From Phycomyces nitens (taxonomy: Eukaryota; Mucoromycota; Mucoromycetes; Mucorales; Phycomycetaceae), in the NCBI GenBank assembly GCA_022702545.1, contig JAHRBC010000002.1:1054001-1118000 (forward strand): 64,000 nucleotides of DNA, in the 5' to 3' direction. The first letter of the stretch is position 1, and each line of letters begins with the position of its first letter. A program made the position numbers and the translations under genes. Positions 1-12,145 of the stretch are shown piece after piece. The notes below the pieces were generated by a model that made no database searches, was not told the origin of the DNA, and saw only the letters and a list, made by a program, of their open reading frames with translations.

Positions 1-435
1 GTGGATATTTACTTGACATTGGCAAAATCAGATTTTATGGCTTTTTATCCTAATAGCCTACTATCCCCACTCACCCAGTACATATTGTCATTGAATGACA
101 AGTTTATTATATTACCTATAGAGTACTCTCTAATGTAAATCACGTAAATTTTCAAAACAAATAATTGTTGGGTACTGTATGTGTATTAATTGGTCGTGTT
201 TATTTTTTTCTCAAAGAAAACAAATCTCTTGTTTAACAAGCTAAATTAAAATGTTATCATTCAAGGATAATAAGACCATTTTGTATTCTTATTTTTTTAT
301 CTCTCCCACTTTCAGCCTTTTGAATATTTACCTATATGCTTTTGTACTTTAGAAATCATCTTTTTTGGTACCATTTCTATTGATAATTGATATTTAAGCT
401 CTTTCATAGTTGGTTTTTATTTTGCAAATAACATT
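1..435. other. AT-rich intergenic sequence
   Basis: No open frame, RNA gene or repeat that I can support. The stretch is AT-rich with T-runs and lies downstream of the decayed minus-strand gene that ends at 436. Confidence 0.4.
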
Positions 436-1870
436 TCAATCCCTACACCAATAATCATCTACATAACCAAGTTTTATCTTTGTATATTCGAAAACACATC
501 TGCGCTTCCAACGTTTATGAGGCTTTCTTATTTTAATATGAGCCCTTTCTAGCGTAACTCTTTTGTTTTCCTCATAATTTGAAATAAATTTAATAATACG
601 AGAGGCTCGTGCTTTTGAAATGGGATGTATCGTTTTGGGTCCAGATACGTAAAACCAGTTATAATGAGCTTTGGTAGGTGTTTCAATGACAGTTGGCAAG
701 ACATTAGGATCATACTCTTGTTTTTGAGGAATATCTTCAATTGGTCGTGTGATAAGGGCTATGTTGACATTGTCTGGACATTCCTTGTTGTTTTTTATAA
801 TAAACTCTGTAAAATATATATTTAACATTTCTAGGCGGCTATATGTCGTGTCGATAAACTGGCACCCGGGTGTTGTAAAGTTGCCGTATACTGATGACCC
901 ATATAAAAACAACTCTTTCAAATCTCTGCAGTGGAATGTCAGAAACCGTAGAACATCAGCGGCAGTTTTTGCGTCTTTTACTTTGAATGTCTGGAGTCCA
1001 AATCTCTTTGAGGTGTAGAGTTCATCTTTAATTTGGATATCAGCATGTTCGAGTTCAAACGATTCTAATCGAGGTGCCAAAAAAAAGAAAGGTATCCAAC
1101 TCAACAGATATGGAGCTCTTGATCACAAGATCGGCCAAATTACAAAGGGTGTTCTCCATCTCAATCAACTGTATTGGGACTGTATGCATAGATTCACAGT
1201 GTAGGTAAAGCGATTTAATGCTCTTTGAATATTTAGTCAGGAAAGCGTCTGTGATACGTTTGGGAAAATCACAGAGATTATTGGGAGAATAGGCGCCCGT
1301 TTGGTTGATAGAAACTACTACACGATCAATCATCGTGTTTCTGGAATCGGATATTTTCCATGCAAATTTATCTTCTTCCCCAACGTGATTGGAATATCCA
1401 ATATCCAAGTTTTTTTTTAGGTGTTGAAATACCAAAAGATCTTTGAAGAATATTGCTATTGTACTGTTTCTTTGCTCTTTGGGATCGGCCAGGACATTTG
1501 TTGTACAGAATTCGATTGTGCGTAGATTAGTTTATTTGTGAGTAAAATAATATAACCATCGATGACCTGCATTTTCAGATTTTGTACCAGGTATAATATC
1601 ATATTCAAAAGTAATGGAAAACCAGCTTAGTACCCTCCAAGAATGACAATCAGTGGCCAATCCAAAGTTCTCTCGGTTTATATGATTTGTGTGGAAATTA
1701 ATATACTTTAAATTCGAGAAAGTATTTTGGAATGTATAGATATCATCGAGTGTTGCTCTTAAACGGTATTCTATACGTATATATTGTACAAGGTTTCCAA
1801 TCTCATGATAATTGTGTTGGTTATCCTGGGATGTAGTCAGAACATTGGTCGAGGTCTTTTGGACTCTATA
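436..1870 (-). pseudogene. decayed leucine-rich hypothetical protein (F-box/LRR-like?)
   Basis: A long minus-strand coding trace survives in three pieces. From about 1870 the frame is open down to an in-frame TAA near 1528. It then continues in the same frame through 1435-1055. It shifts frame at an A/T homopolymer near 1077-1090 and runs on to a stop at 436. The product is rich in Leu/Ile with irregular spacing (for example SIKSLYLHCE and RLEMLNIYF), as in leucine-rich-repeat halves of fungal F-box proteins. I see no clear F-box at the N-terminus, and a TGA lies upstream near 1876, so the true start is lost or in another exon. One nonsense codon plus one frameshift make a pseudogene more likely than a working gene; a homopolymer sequencing error could explain the frameshift alone. 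The family assignment is weak. Confidence 0.5.
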
Positions 1871-4159
1871 ATTATATCAAAGTGCGCTGAATTTCGAAAG
1901 AGTCTTTTTCATGACTTGCAAACTAGACAGTATAAGCTAATGTCTGTGAGTCTGTTTACAATTTCTGAAAGAAGTTTTGAGAAAAACATGGTAAAAAAAA
2001 AGGAGTATAAAGAAGCTGAAAAAAAGCTTTGATTTGTTTAAAGCTTTTAATGGCTTTTCACCTCTTACGATGGAAGAGAATGCAAAAGTGGTGTAGTGTC
2101 TTGCAAAACATATATGCTGTCCACAGTAAATAGAACTTCAAGACAAATAACTCAGAATATGAAAGTCTGAAGACAATTAGTGGGAAAAGTAACTTTTCTC
2201 ATCAAGAATTAATACCATGCTACTTGTCTTGATAAACTCGTACCTAGGCTTTTGCTATTTGCTCGATCTTATTGTGAATGATCTTTTTAGAGGTTGTCTT
2301 AAATGCTTACTAGAACATGGCCTTTTTTTTAAAACAAGTAACAAGACCTGTTATTTATTTTATGTTGCAGAGAGGAATATAATATTTTGCATAAATAGTT
2401 TTGTGTATAGGACGAGGTTGATTGATATGCTAAAAAGCAGGTCTTACTTTCTAGAGTAGAAAGTAAAATTGAAGTGCAATTGCTAAAAAGAATTAAATAA
2501 AAGAGAAAATATAGCCATGGCAGTAATAAATACAAGAATTATAAAGGTAAAATATTGTGGAAACAAATAATCTATTTAAACTTGAAATAAAAACCACCTA
2601 AATCATGGTTAAAAATGTGAGTTGTGAGAAATGAACCATATCAAAATACTTTTTGTGGCTCTTGATACGAGTGCTATAAAATAAAAGGAACTTGAGGAAA
2701 ATAAAAAATAAAACAGTGGAAATAGGATACGCGAAAATTAGAGATAAAGATAATTGAAAAAGAACTTGGTAACAAGAGGTACGCCTGTTTAATAATAGTT
2801 AAATTTGGTAGAATTGAAACAGAAAGAAAATAAAGTTGAGGAACCTGTCGGAAGCACCCACATTGGTGGTAAAAGGCACGTTATTAAAAAAAAGAATCCT
2901 TGATTATGCCTCCCAAACTACAGCAATAGTTTATCCACTCAGAAACCAACCTTAATATTACTGCTTTTTAATATAATCTGTATAAAATTGAAGCGTATCG
3001 TAATGATTACTATTTAATGCGATAACAGTGCTGTATCTATTGCTTGAGCTTTTATTAACAGTGAATATCACACAATGATGTCAAACCCTGTTGGTCAAAC
3101 TATATGGAAATGTGACATGGTATTTACCAGTGTGGCGATGTGTATTTTTAGAACATATTTTTGACTGACATTAATTTGCGCCCAGTGTGACTTGATTTTC
3201 TAGAAAAAGTTTGTTCCGTGAGTAGATCCAATCTCTCGGCTTATTATCTATTTTGCAAGTTGTATTTAAGCAACATACCCTCTTTGATGTCAGCATAGTC
3301 TTAATATCACCATATTTCGAACCATAGAGAACTCTTGTAAAGATGCTTGGGATGACACTCATCAATATTATGATATCCTTTGTGGACTCTAGAGTGTCTC
3401 AAGGTAACACTGTATACCTTATTATGAGCACATTTCCTTTTTAAATCAGAATAGCGATCACATCGCAAGATATTATTCTTGTAATACTGAGAACCATTGC
3501 TTTACCACTATACCCTCAAATAATATATATTATTTGTAAATGGAGAATATTGCCGAGGATAAAAGGAATAGAAGATCAAACCTTTAGATAGCCAAAACGA
3601 TGGTACTATGTATGAATAAGCTACAAGTGCTTCAACTATTATAATTATCAATTTTCTTCATAGTTTATCCAAGAGGCAGTTGTGCGTTTACTCGAGCATA
3701 TTTTGTATAGTTGATTTGACAACAGAACATAATAGTGTCTTTTTTATTTATTGTAAGCCACTCTCAAATGCATTACAGTCTGTTCATATTATACACTTGA
3801 AAGCCATTGGGTTGAACCAAATAAAATATATTATATAATAAATGTGACTATATCAAAGTATAAATGGCCAATTTGGCTTTAGAATGATGGACAAATAATT
3901 GCCTTGCGGTCTACCAATAAAAAGATTGCTATAAAGTCCGTAAAGCTTTTCAAAAATATCAATTGGGAGTAATAAATAAATAAATAAAAAATACTCTAAA
4001 TAAATAATCCCGATGGTTCAATGCTTATATTTCTATTAAGAATCTTCTTTGGGCTCAAGTGTGATAATAAACCTTTTACTATATAATGACCAGCATTGTC
4101 ACTTGTGCCGCTCAAGATCCTAGGTTTCCTTGGACGATTTGATCATTCTTTTGAACCTC

Positions 4160-4160
<1 letters not shown>
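1871..4160. other. intergenic region, nothing recognised
   Basis: About 2.3 kb without a convincing gene. Only short open frames below about 80 codons occur, with no recognisable motif, splice structure or homopolymer-free coding bias. No transposon termini noticed. Confidence 0.35.

Positions 4161-4202
<42 letters not shown>
4161..4202. repeat. (TG)n microsatellite
   Basis: An uninterrupted run of about 21 TG dinucleotides, followed by an alternating purine-pyrimidine stretch (GTACGTACGTGTACGTGTATATATACG). The whole block to about 4230 could adopt Z-DNA. It lies about 450 bp upstream of the CipC-like gene. Confidence 0.95.
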
Positions 4203-4205
<3 letters not shown>

Positions 4206-4584
4206 TACGTGTACGTGTATATATACGTGTGGCCAGCTTAGCCACAATGGTGCACAGGTCTAATGGGTATATAAAAGCTATAAAATACTTTACAAATTTA
4301 TGTTTGAGTGGCGGGCCGCCCTAATACCCAATCATCATTGACCGAGTACGGCGGAACACTCGGTTTGTGCCAAGAAAAGGTTCTTGTGTTAGTCTTAAAT
4401 TTAGCCCGGAAGCGGCGTATTCAGGTACACAAGACATCTTGGGACGTCGATTGGACAGTCCTCCTAAAACTCAGAATGTGGTGCATACAATCACGCTTCC
4501 TTGACGAAAAAGAAAGCGTGGTTTGATGTGGACAGTTTGCTTGGCAAAGGCTATTCCTTCATCTGTGACACATGAATTTGAAGC

Positions 4585-4591
4585 TATAAAA
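4585..4591 (+). promoter_or_regulatory. TATA box of the CipC-like gene
   Basis: TATAAAA lies about 70 bp upstream of the split start codon at 4656. The spacing leaves a 5' leader of roughly 40 nt, normal for a fungal pol II promoter. Assignment is by position and consensus only. Confidence 0.5.
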
Positions 4592-4655
4592 GACCCACTA
4601 TATTTCACATCTCATGCCGACCAGATACGTTTTCTTCATCTTATTCTAAATCACA

Positions 4656-5237
4656 ATGTAAGAATCAACGGTAGCCTCACATAGTGGCAGACTCTAACCC
4701 GAACTTCATAGGGGTCTCTTTGATAGCTTCAGTTCTCAGCACGAAAAGGTCGAGAAAGACGAGAGCGATAACGATGGCTCCTTCACCCACGAGCTCATTG
4801 CTGGTGCTGGTAAGTAATCAACATCTTGTCCCGAGTGAACGCGTTCCAGATAGACGCGTCGTTACAAGACACTTTTACTCACATCACCTTTAGCTGCCTA
4901 CCAGGCCGTCAAGGCTTACAACGAGCACTGCGAGAAGGAGGGGTAAATAAATATATAATGCTCCTCGAGAAATATTTGAAAAAAAAAAACTGACTCGCCA
5001 TCTATAGTCGCCCCGCCGAGCACTCCATGGCCAAGCAGCTCCTTGCTGGTTTCGCCGCTGGTGCCCTTGACAGACTGTAAGTAGACGTTTGAAAGGAACG
5101 GAAACAGAAGGCTGATCTATCTTTATTACAGCATCGAGACCAAGGGTCTTGATTACCTTGACAAGCAGAAGGCCAAGAAACACGCTGAAGAGCAGGTCGA
5201 GGAGTACTACAACAACGAGGCCTCTATCCAGAACTAA
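4656..5237 (+). CDS. CipC-like stress/antibiotic-response protein (DUF3759 family), five exons
   Basis: Exons 4656-4657, 4712-4809, 4894-4942, 5008-5076 and 5132-5237 join to a 107-aa protein. Introns are 54, 84, 65 and 55 nt, all GTAAGx...AG or GTAAAT...AG. The start codon is split: exon 1 supplies AT and exon 2 supplies G, giving an N-terminus MGLFDSF. This matches how CipC/DUF3759 proteins begin. The later motifs THELIAGA, MAKQLLAGFAAGALDRLIETKGLD and KKHAEEQ follow the order and spacing of that family at its usual length of about 110 aa. The family covers small soluble fungal proteins induced by antibiotics, stress or host contact; the biochemical role is unknown. A TATA box lies at 4585 and an AATAAA at 5324. 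The gene looks intact. Splice sites are read by eye and the split start is the only route to the family's N-terminus that I found. Confidence 0.85.
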
Positions 5238-5323
5238 GTATCTGTCTTTCTTGGTAAAGGGGTGTTATATCACCCTTTGTTATAATAGCTTCCAATACCT
5301 GTATATTCTCTACGATGTACATC

Positions 5324-5329
5324 AATAAA
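5324..5329 (+). terminator. polyadenylation signal of the CipC-like gene
   Basis: AATAAA 87 nt after the stop codon at 5237, followed by an AT-rich stretch. Assignment is by consensus and position. Confidence 0.5.
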
Positions 5330-8230
5330 CCATGTAAATTTCATTTAAAAAGATTCCTTTCCAAAGCATATGTTTTGTGTTGACAATTAAAAAATGAGCT
5401 CTTGAGCATCTGCTTATTCTGGTGATTGGTTTTATTGTGATTTAATACACTATATTATTATATAATTATTATTATAATTTTTGAAATGTATACATTCTTA
5501 CTAGAGTGGGCTAGCTCCAAAATACATGTATTTTCTAATGCATGTAAGTAACATCTATTAGCTTGTATAACAATTATTATTATAAAGGGAACCAAAGTAT
5601 GCTTTATAAATCCATGTAAAATCCAACCATCAAGATAGATCGATATCTTTGGGGGGATTTTACCTTGACTACTGGATCTCGGCATTATGACCAAAACAGT
5701 TTAAAAGGAAGGTTTGGTGGGAAAATATTTATAATGGAGACAAATGTCTGGTTCACAAGTGTAAATATATACTGTACCAAATATTATGTCAATAAATCTT
5801 TTGATTGTTTGCTCCAAGGCTCTGTAAACCAAATCAAATGAGCCATTGTATGCATGGTCTACAATATATTGCTCAGATCAAATGCAATTGAAAAGCACTC
5901 TTGTTTAATAAAGATGATTTGAATATTTATATAGGCATTGTAATAATAATAAGAAGAAAAGATGCTGGAAATTTAGCAAGGCAGTTATTGCCCAAATCAT
6001 GTCCCTGATCTAAATCCTAAAAAAGCAATTTCTGTACCCTAAAGACTTGAATCTAAGAAGCAAAATATATTAAGAATATCCAATTACTCGGGTCATTTAT
6101 TTTCTAGGGAAATAATGTCTTGATCCAGGTACTAGGTATATCTGACGGCTTGTTAGCCATTGCAGACCCCAAAAAGCTACACTTGAACTTTGTGGCAATA
6201 CAACATACCATCTAATCTTCAAATTCAATGCTCTGCTTGTAAAACAATGCAAAAAAGGGGCCGAGGGTTTCCATCAATTCAAATTCTAATTGTTCAGACT
6301 GATTAGTAAATATATCAAGATCTCTTGGCAAATAAACATTGAGGACTAATGCCTGTAACCGGTTTGAGATTTTAAACCACATATTAAACTCTTGATCCTC
6401 TTTTGGTGTCTAAAGACAGTTTGAAAATTCTGCTTACAAACAATCACAAGTGCTAGGGAAACTGTCTGGTTTTGTGTTCAGAGAGAGTTATATTTGGTCT
6501 ATTGTACATAAAAGATCAAATCAAAAAAAAGTATTATGAGAAATATCTGGTCAATAAAAAGAACGAGATCAAAAGTAGGGATCAAAGGGTCCACAGTATT
6601 CCCTGGGAAGACACTACTCCGATTCATGTAAATCCCGCCTGATAACTCGTATCTCATAATCTCCTGTTCTTTTATTATTTCTAATATTTTACTTTTTGAA
6701 ATATTGGTTACTACTGATATTATTGACTGATCATTCAATGGCTATATGGCTTGAATTACCGTAAATTTCACAGGATTTCACGTGTACTCTGCTTGGACGC
6801 GTAAATAGCATGCTTATCGGCAATATTCCCCCCCAAATAATTCTTATGGGACCTAAAAGAGATTAATATACAAGATCTTACCAGCCTATATATGAGTTTT
6901 TATATATATTTATATATGGGATCTTTTTAATTGTACAAGGAATATATTTTTTGCTGAATAATCGGGAGTAAAGGGGATATTTAAGCTTGTTAAAATTAGT
7001 ACAACATTTTTAGAGCCTAAACTACAACCGCCTTGGAGTGCAACATAAATATTTTCCGTATTTTTCTGGTATAATTCAACTATTCTCATCTTGCGTGCAT
7101 ATTTGATAGGGCTCGGGATTTTTTTTTGCTGACTAGCCGCCAAGATTGCTGCCGTTTGAAATTACAAGTGATCACAACGAGTTACAAGACTTATTACTAC
7201 AAGACAATTAGAGACCTATTGTATCAAGGCACTGAATTAACAATGGATTCAAAAAGGGTGGGGGGGTGACACTTGTGCGATAATCTGCTGGAATGGCAAC
7301 TTAAATGGATAACAGGCTATTTGTAGTCTTTTATCTACCGGTTTGTATTCTTCACTGGTGCCTCTATTGCCAAAATAATGCGCTGTGGGTGATGGACTGT
7401 GCTCACTCACACGCAGATATTCTCAAGCAAGAAAAAAAATCACATACAAGTACTGGCGTGGGAAGATGGCAGCACTGGATTTTTTTTGTTTAATTTGGAG
7501 TCCGTTAACTCTCGGCCAAAAAGTAAGGGCATCTCTCTCTCTCTCTCTTTTTAAAACATGATCTTGTGAATAGACAGGCGAATGGATAAATAAATCAATA
7601 TATTTTTTAAATCTACTCCATTTGGTTTCTGGTGGGCGGGTCTAGAAAACACATCCTCTGTATCTTACTGGCCTCTTTAATGATCCAAGAGATCTCTTTA
7701 AATCCGGGGTAGCAAATCAAAATAAATATCCAAAAAAGTACTTTTGCTCGATCAATAGGCCATGGTGATGACTAGGATTCCAAAAAGGCAATTCTGCAAA
7801 TGATCGTTCTCTAATTGCCTTGCTGCGGTCCTCTTGTATCTTCTCCCACCATCTTCTTTAGGGCTCCCATTAGGCTTAGGGTGCAGTGGAATCCACTGGG
7901 ATCGGGAAACAAATAAAGATACAATAAGTAAGGCGGGCTAATTTTCGGGAGGACAGGGAAGAATACGGAGCGCGGGGTATAGGGATTTGTGGAGACGAAT
8001 GCTTGGAGCAAGTCCATCATGTGATGCTTACCCTGGTTTGTGTCTGAGACCTCTCCCATCTCTGTCGCCTAGGTTTAAGAGACTGGTACAAACCCTACCT
8101 TTATTGGGGGTTCTGGCTAGGCTTTCATTTATGTGACTGGAGAATAAATGTAATCCCATAAACGTACCTGACTCATACAGCCCATTGTCCTCCTCTCTCT
8201 TCTAGGCACCTCTTGAGTATTGCCCAAAGC
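5330..8230. other. intergenic region upstream of the WRKY-like gene
   Basis: No gene I can support. The stretch has T-runs, a (TC)n tract at 7532-7548 and a few short open frames. An 82-codon minus-strand frame at 7811-8059 was considered and not accepted. The last 150 bp (pyrimidine-rich, TCCTCTCTCTTCTAG before 8213) look like the leader of the gene starting at 8231. Confidence 0.35.
7532..7548. repeat. (TC)n microsatellite
   Basis: About eight TC dinucleotides followed by a T-run. Simple repeat only. Confidence 0.85.
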
Positions 8231-9940
8231 ATGGAAGCCAACACTCGCTCCATCTTTCTACCAACCCATTCCCATTCCCAACGCCACCAGCCGCCCTCCC
8301 CCATCTCGCCAGGCCAACGGACAAACGATACCTATTTCAATCACCTAGAAAAGTCTCCATCCCCTCAGGAATACCCCTTCACATTAGGTACACATTCCAA
8401 CCCAAGGGCCTATCCCTCAACCAAATCTTCAAATCCACCTCCAGAAACCCGCATGCTAAAAGTCGACGAGCCTGTCGAGTTTTTTAATTTTGAAAAGGTG
8501 GTCCAGGAGTATGGAGAACGGCCAGAACTTCTGGAGCTCATACTGTCCAGCAAGGTCGAAGAAGACCGGCGCCGTGCAGAAGAGGCCAAACTGAGGCAGA
8601 AAGAAATTGACTACATCTTGAAACGCAACAAAACCGAGACTGATGCTTCTCAGAATGCTGTTCCTGTACGCTCCTGGAGAGCCAGTACTGGTCAGCCAAC
8701 CACATCAGTCGATCAGAATAGTGAGACTGACTTTGCTTTGCTTGGAAATCGCACAAACACCCCATCATCAATTGAAATACTCGGAACATCGGCCCCAGCA
8801 AGAATACCGGCTGAAAAGAACCCCACAAATGACCAGCCTTTTAATGGAGTTAATAGCCCACCCTCACATCTCAGAGTCTCGTCCTACCAACCATATTCCG
8901 TCTACACAAATCCCGCGGACTCGCACCTCAATGAATCGATCGCTCTCAGAAAACGAAGTAGTTTTAATCATCCTACACCCTATCCTCTACATGGTGGCCG
9001 TGATGCAGACCCGCCTACCCGCGAAAGTTGGCCCCTAAATCGACTCCAGCCCCGGGGCTCAGACTCAACTACCTCTACGCGAAGAGACAGCACCCGGTCA
9101 ATCAATAATCTCTTGTCCACATTCTCGATCTCAAGTTCAATAATGCTTCCGCCAATTAGTGCCCCTCATCAGCGAATTTCTCAACTAACCTTTGACCCTT
9201 CTACGCAAGATCGCCAAAACGACTCTACTCTTACGCCCACACCGGTCCTTACACCTTATGCTCCTCTTACAACTGACCAAGACAAAGGATCTCTCTCTAG
9301 GTAAATATCGCTCCATATTTATAAAAAAAGAGTCCCGGAATTGAGACATTTACTACCAAATACATAACCCAGTTTAATAACCATTTATTGTCTTGTCTTG
9401 TAGTGCCTCAAAAATGAATGTCGACACCAATGCAGAAAAGACAGGTGGTTGTGATGGTCTTGATTTTGGAATCACCGACTATTTCTCTAAAATAGATGCC
9501 CCAATTCCTCCCGGGAACGTCGTCTCCCAAAAGTCCACAAGCACTGCAGCACCTGCGAAAATGCCAATACCTCCAACCCCCTTCCAGCCCAACCCCGACC
9601 TCCCTAACCCTGCTCGCCCAAAAAGAAGACGGCGCGAAATGCAAAACATCTCAATGATCATCGAGACGCGCGAGTTCCCTTACAACGATGAGTACCTGTG
9701 GAAAAACAATGGAAATACAGTCCACCGAAAGTCAGGTCATAAAAGTATATATTATAAGTGTTCCAACAGCAGCAAGGTAATCAAATACTCTTGAAAACTG
9801 TCATCTTTTAACGCCTTGAACTTTAGGGCTGCTCTGTAAATAAAACGGTGACATTTAAAGAAGACGGCGAATACCTTATCAAATATCGGGGCCAACACCT
9901 CGTCGAATGTAACCGAATAAAGCATATTATTGATATTTAG
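8231..9940 (+). CDS. WRKY/GCM-like (FLYWCH-related) zinc-finger protein, probable transcription factor, three exons
   Basis: Exons 8231-9300, 9404-9776 and 9827-9940 give 518 aa; introns are 103 and 50 nt with GTAAAT/GTAATC donors and TAG acceptors, all in phase. I chose the ATG at 8231 (MEANTRS) because no upstream ATG is in frame. Residues 1-75 are Ser/Pro/His-rich and disordered. About residues 78-125 form a charged helical segment (FNFEKVVQEYG then LRQKEIDYIL) that could mediate dimerisation. A low-complexity Ser/Thr/Pro middle follows. A basic patch (PARPKRRRRE) comes before the C-terminal finger, whose landmarks are DEYLWKNNGNTVH, SIYYKCSNSS, KGCSVNK and YRGQHLVEC. The pattern Cys-x6-Cys, about 21 residues, then His-x3-Cys, with a WKNNG strand in the WRKYG position, fits the WRKY-GCM1/FLYWCH superfamily. 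That superfamily binds DNA and also occurs domesticated from MULE transposases. The last ligand is Cys rather than His. DNA-binding function is inferred. Confidence 0.72.
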
Positions 9941-10954
9941 TAGAGCATGCTACTATTCTATTCTCTCCCTCACCCCTATTGCTCCATTCTTTATACAATA
10001 AAATTCGGGTTTAGATGGCCAGTGCTTTGGCTCGAGATATTGGATATGCTTAATGGCGGCCTCAAGATTGCTTCAAATGTGCCGCAAATTTGCACCGGCT
10101 AAGCCTTGGTATTTAAATAAAGAAATATCGGATTCTTGGTGGTTTGGCTTGTGAAATGCTCGTGTCTCCAGAGATTATCGAAAACAAAAAAAGAAAAAGA
10201 AAAAGCTAAAATGGGCGGCGATACTATCGAGATGGTTTCTTTTTTTTTGTTCCATATAAGAAATAAAATACTTGTACTTGGCTAAAAATAGGAAACACAA
10301 GGGTTTTAGCCGATGGTTCGGTTCATCAGAATATTATTAAGCAAGGTGTTTCAATCGCTGGTTTTTTTTTGTTTTTGGTCTAAAGACAGGCCGCTAAATA
10401 TTTGAATCTATCTTTTTGTTTCTTTTCTCTTGGCCATACCAACCCCAGTCTACACATTTTACGCGTCAGAAGAGGTTTCTAAATAGTCTTGTTATCTGGC
10501 TCTATAGATTTTTCGCGTTTATAAACAACAATATTTTTTTAAGAATCTTTATCTACCAAGGCTACCCAATCGCATTCATGGCAGTAAATAGAGGTAAATC
10601 CTGGGAATCTTTGGAAATCACAAGGATATAAAAAATTTGATCTATCCTTTTATCGATCTATCTTGACAAATGCCCACCAGCTATACAAGCCTTGTAATGA
10701 TTCTGACATTTGCTTGATGTGTGACAAATTATGCAAATGTCAACAATCTTGATAAAGCTGTTGAGCTTCAATCATTCTGTATTTACAACTCAAAATACAT
10801 ATTCACACAAATGCTTGGAATTCTCTTTAATTTTCATTGCGGGTGGCCCATCAGACGCCACCCTACAACCATCAAATATTTCAGTTTCTGTTTATGTTTC
10901 AAATTTAAGCAAGCTGCAAGTTTATTGGTCTTTGTGTTTAATAGGTAATTATGA
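9941..10954. other. intergenic region between convergent genes
   Basis: The WRKY-like gene (plus) and the WC-2-like gene (minus) converge here. AATAAA occurs at about 9999 for the plus-strand gene. The rest is rich in A/T homopolymers (for example at 10185-10205 and 10240) with no supported gene. Confidence 0.4.
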
Positions 10955-12145
10955 TTAAATGTCTGATCCATCTGGTCTCTTGCTAGTCTTTGCCCAGCGC
11001 AATCCACATGCATTGCAAAGTCTAGATCTCCTTGGTTAGTAAAGTCTTTTTTTTTTGCTACTGACAAAATTAAGTAGCTTAATACATACGTTTTTGGTCC
11101 TTTGGGGCCCTTTCTCCATTCAGGCGCAGAAGTAGTTCCACAATCAGTGCAGATCTTTGGTGCCTCAACCTCGATACGTTTCTAGACCAACTTGGATTAG
11201 AACAAGGTAGCCAAATAGATATCCTTGTTAATTATATACCTTTTTTACTCTCTTTTGCTGCTCATTAGTATCTTCATCTTCATCATGCACCGTTACTCTC
11301 TCTATGCTGTTGATAGCCGAGGGTATCGAAGACGTAGGTTGTGGAATAGTCGTCAATTCACCATCAAGGCCAAGTGAGATACCCCGGGAGCGTTCTCCTA
11401 GATCGTATCGAAGACCAGTAAATAGAGACACACTCTCGAGTATGTCATATGAAGTATTGACACCAGGTGTGTATACATGTGCAGCATTAGGAAGGAATTC
11501 TTCTTCGTCAAAGTCACCATCAAAGTCATCGTCTTCAGCATCGGCTGTTTCTGATCTGTCTTCAGTGCTGGCCGTAATTGGGGAGCTCTTTTCAGACTCT
11601 AGTGTCTGCTGCTGCTGCTTCTGCTTCATGTTGACAAGCTTACGCTTCAATGCCTCATTCTCCATCTTGAGGTCAAGGAAGGTGTCCATCATACGGGTAG
11701 ATTGGGCAGGCACACATCGGGCAAGTCCAAAAAAGCAGCCCTTGAAGAAATGACCTCGGGTTTCCAGACTAGTGTACTTTCCGTCCTTTCTCAATAGTCT
11801 GTAGTAGGCCTTGAAGGGCTTCATTTCAGCGCTGGAATTACGGAATTCTCGAGAGAATGTGTCTGCGTCATCGACATGAAGATACTCTGTAAATAGATGG
11901 TTGACGAGTTCTGTGGGCTGATAGCCAAGAAACTCGCTGGAGGCTGGAGAGCAATAGAGGATTTTGAATTGGGGAGACAGGACATGAACGACATCCCGAA
12001 GCTCATCCAGAATACTCTGTGACCAGTTCTTGCGTCGAGTGAATTCAGCCTGGACAGTGGTTGGCTGTTTGGGAACAAGAGCCTGTGTTGGGCCACTAGG
12101 CTCCATGATAAATGACAATGGCTGAGGTTGGCGAGCGGATTCCAT
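10955..12145 (-). CDS. White Collar-2-like blue-light regulator: PAS domain plus GATA zinc finger, three exons
   Basis: Exons 12145-11240, 11181-11090 and 11021-10955 give a 354-aa protein; introns are 58 and 68 nt. I start at the ATG at 12145 (MESARQ). A PAS domain covers about residues 45-150 (SILDELRDVVHVLSP, then YCSPASSEFLGYQ, then FKAYYRLLRKDGKYTSLETRG). It lacks the photoactive LOV motif with its cysteine (NCRFLQ), so it is the WC-2 and not the WC-1 type. A short coiled coil follows (DLKMENEALKRKLVNMKQKQ), then an acidic segment. The C-terminal class IV GATA finger, Cys313-x2-Cys-x18-Cys-x2-Cys338, is split across exons 2 and 3. In fungi WC-2 partners the flavin photoreceptor WC-1 in a nuclear complex that activates light-induced genes. 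Mucoromycotina have several WC-2 paralogues (madB/wct genes in Phycomyces); which one this is I cannot say. Confidence 0.88.

Noticed and set aside
1784..2032. 82-codon plus-strand frame opposite the decayed leucine-rich gene
   Set aside because: It is the shadow of the minus-strand reading at its left end and low-complexity Lys-rich at the other.
7811..8059. 82-codon minus-strand open frame with a GTAAGC-type donor inside
   Set aside because: Splicing it leads to an early stop, no motif is recognisable, and it overlaps the promoter region of the WRKY-like gene.
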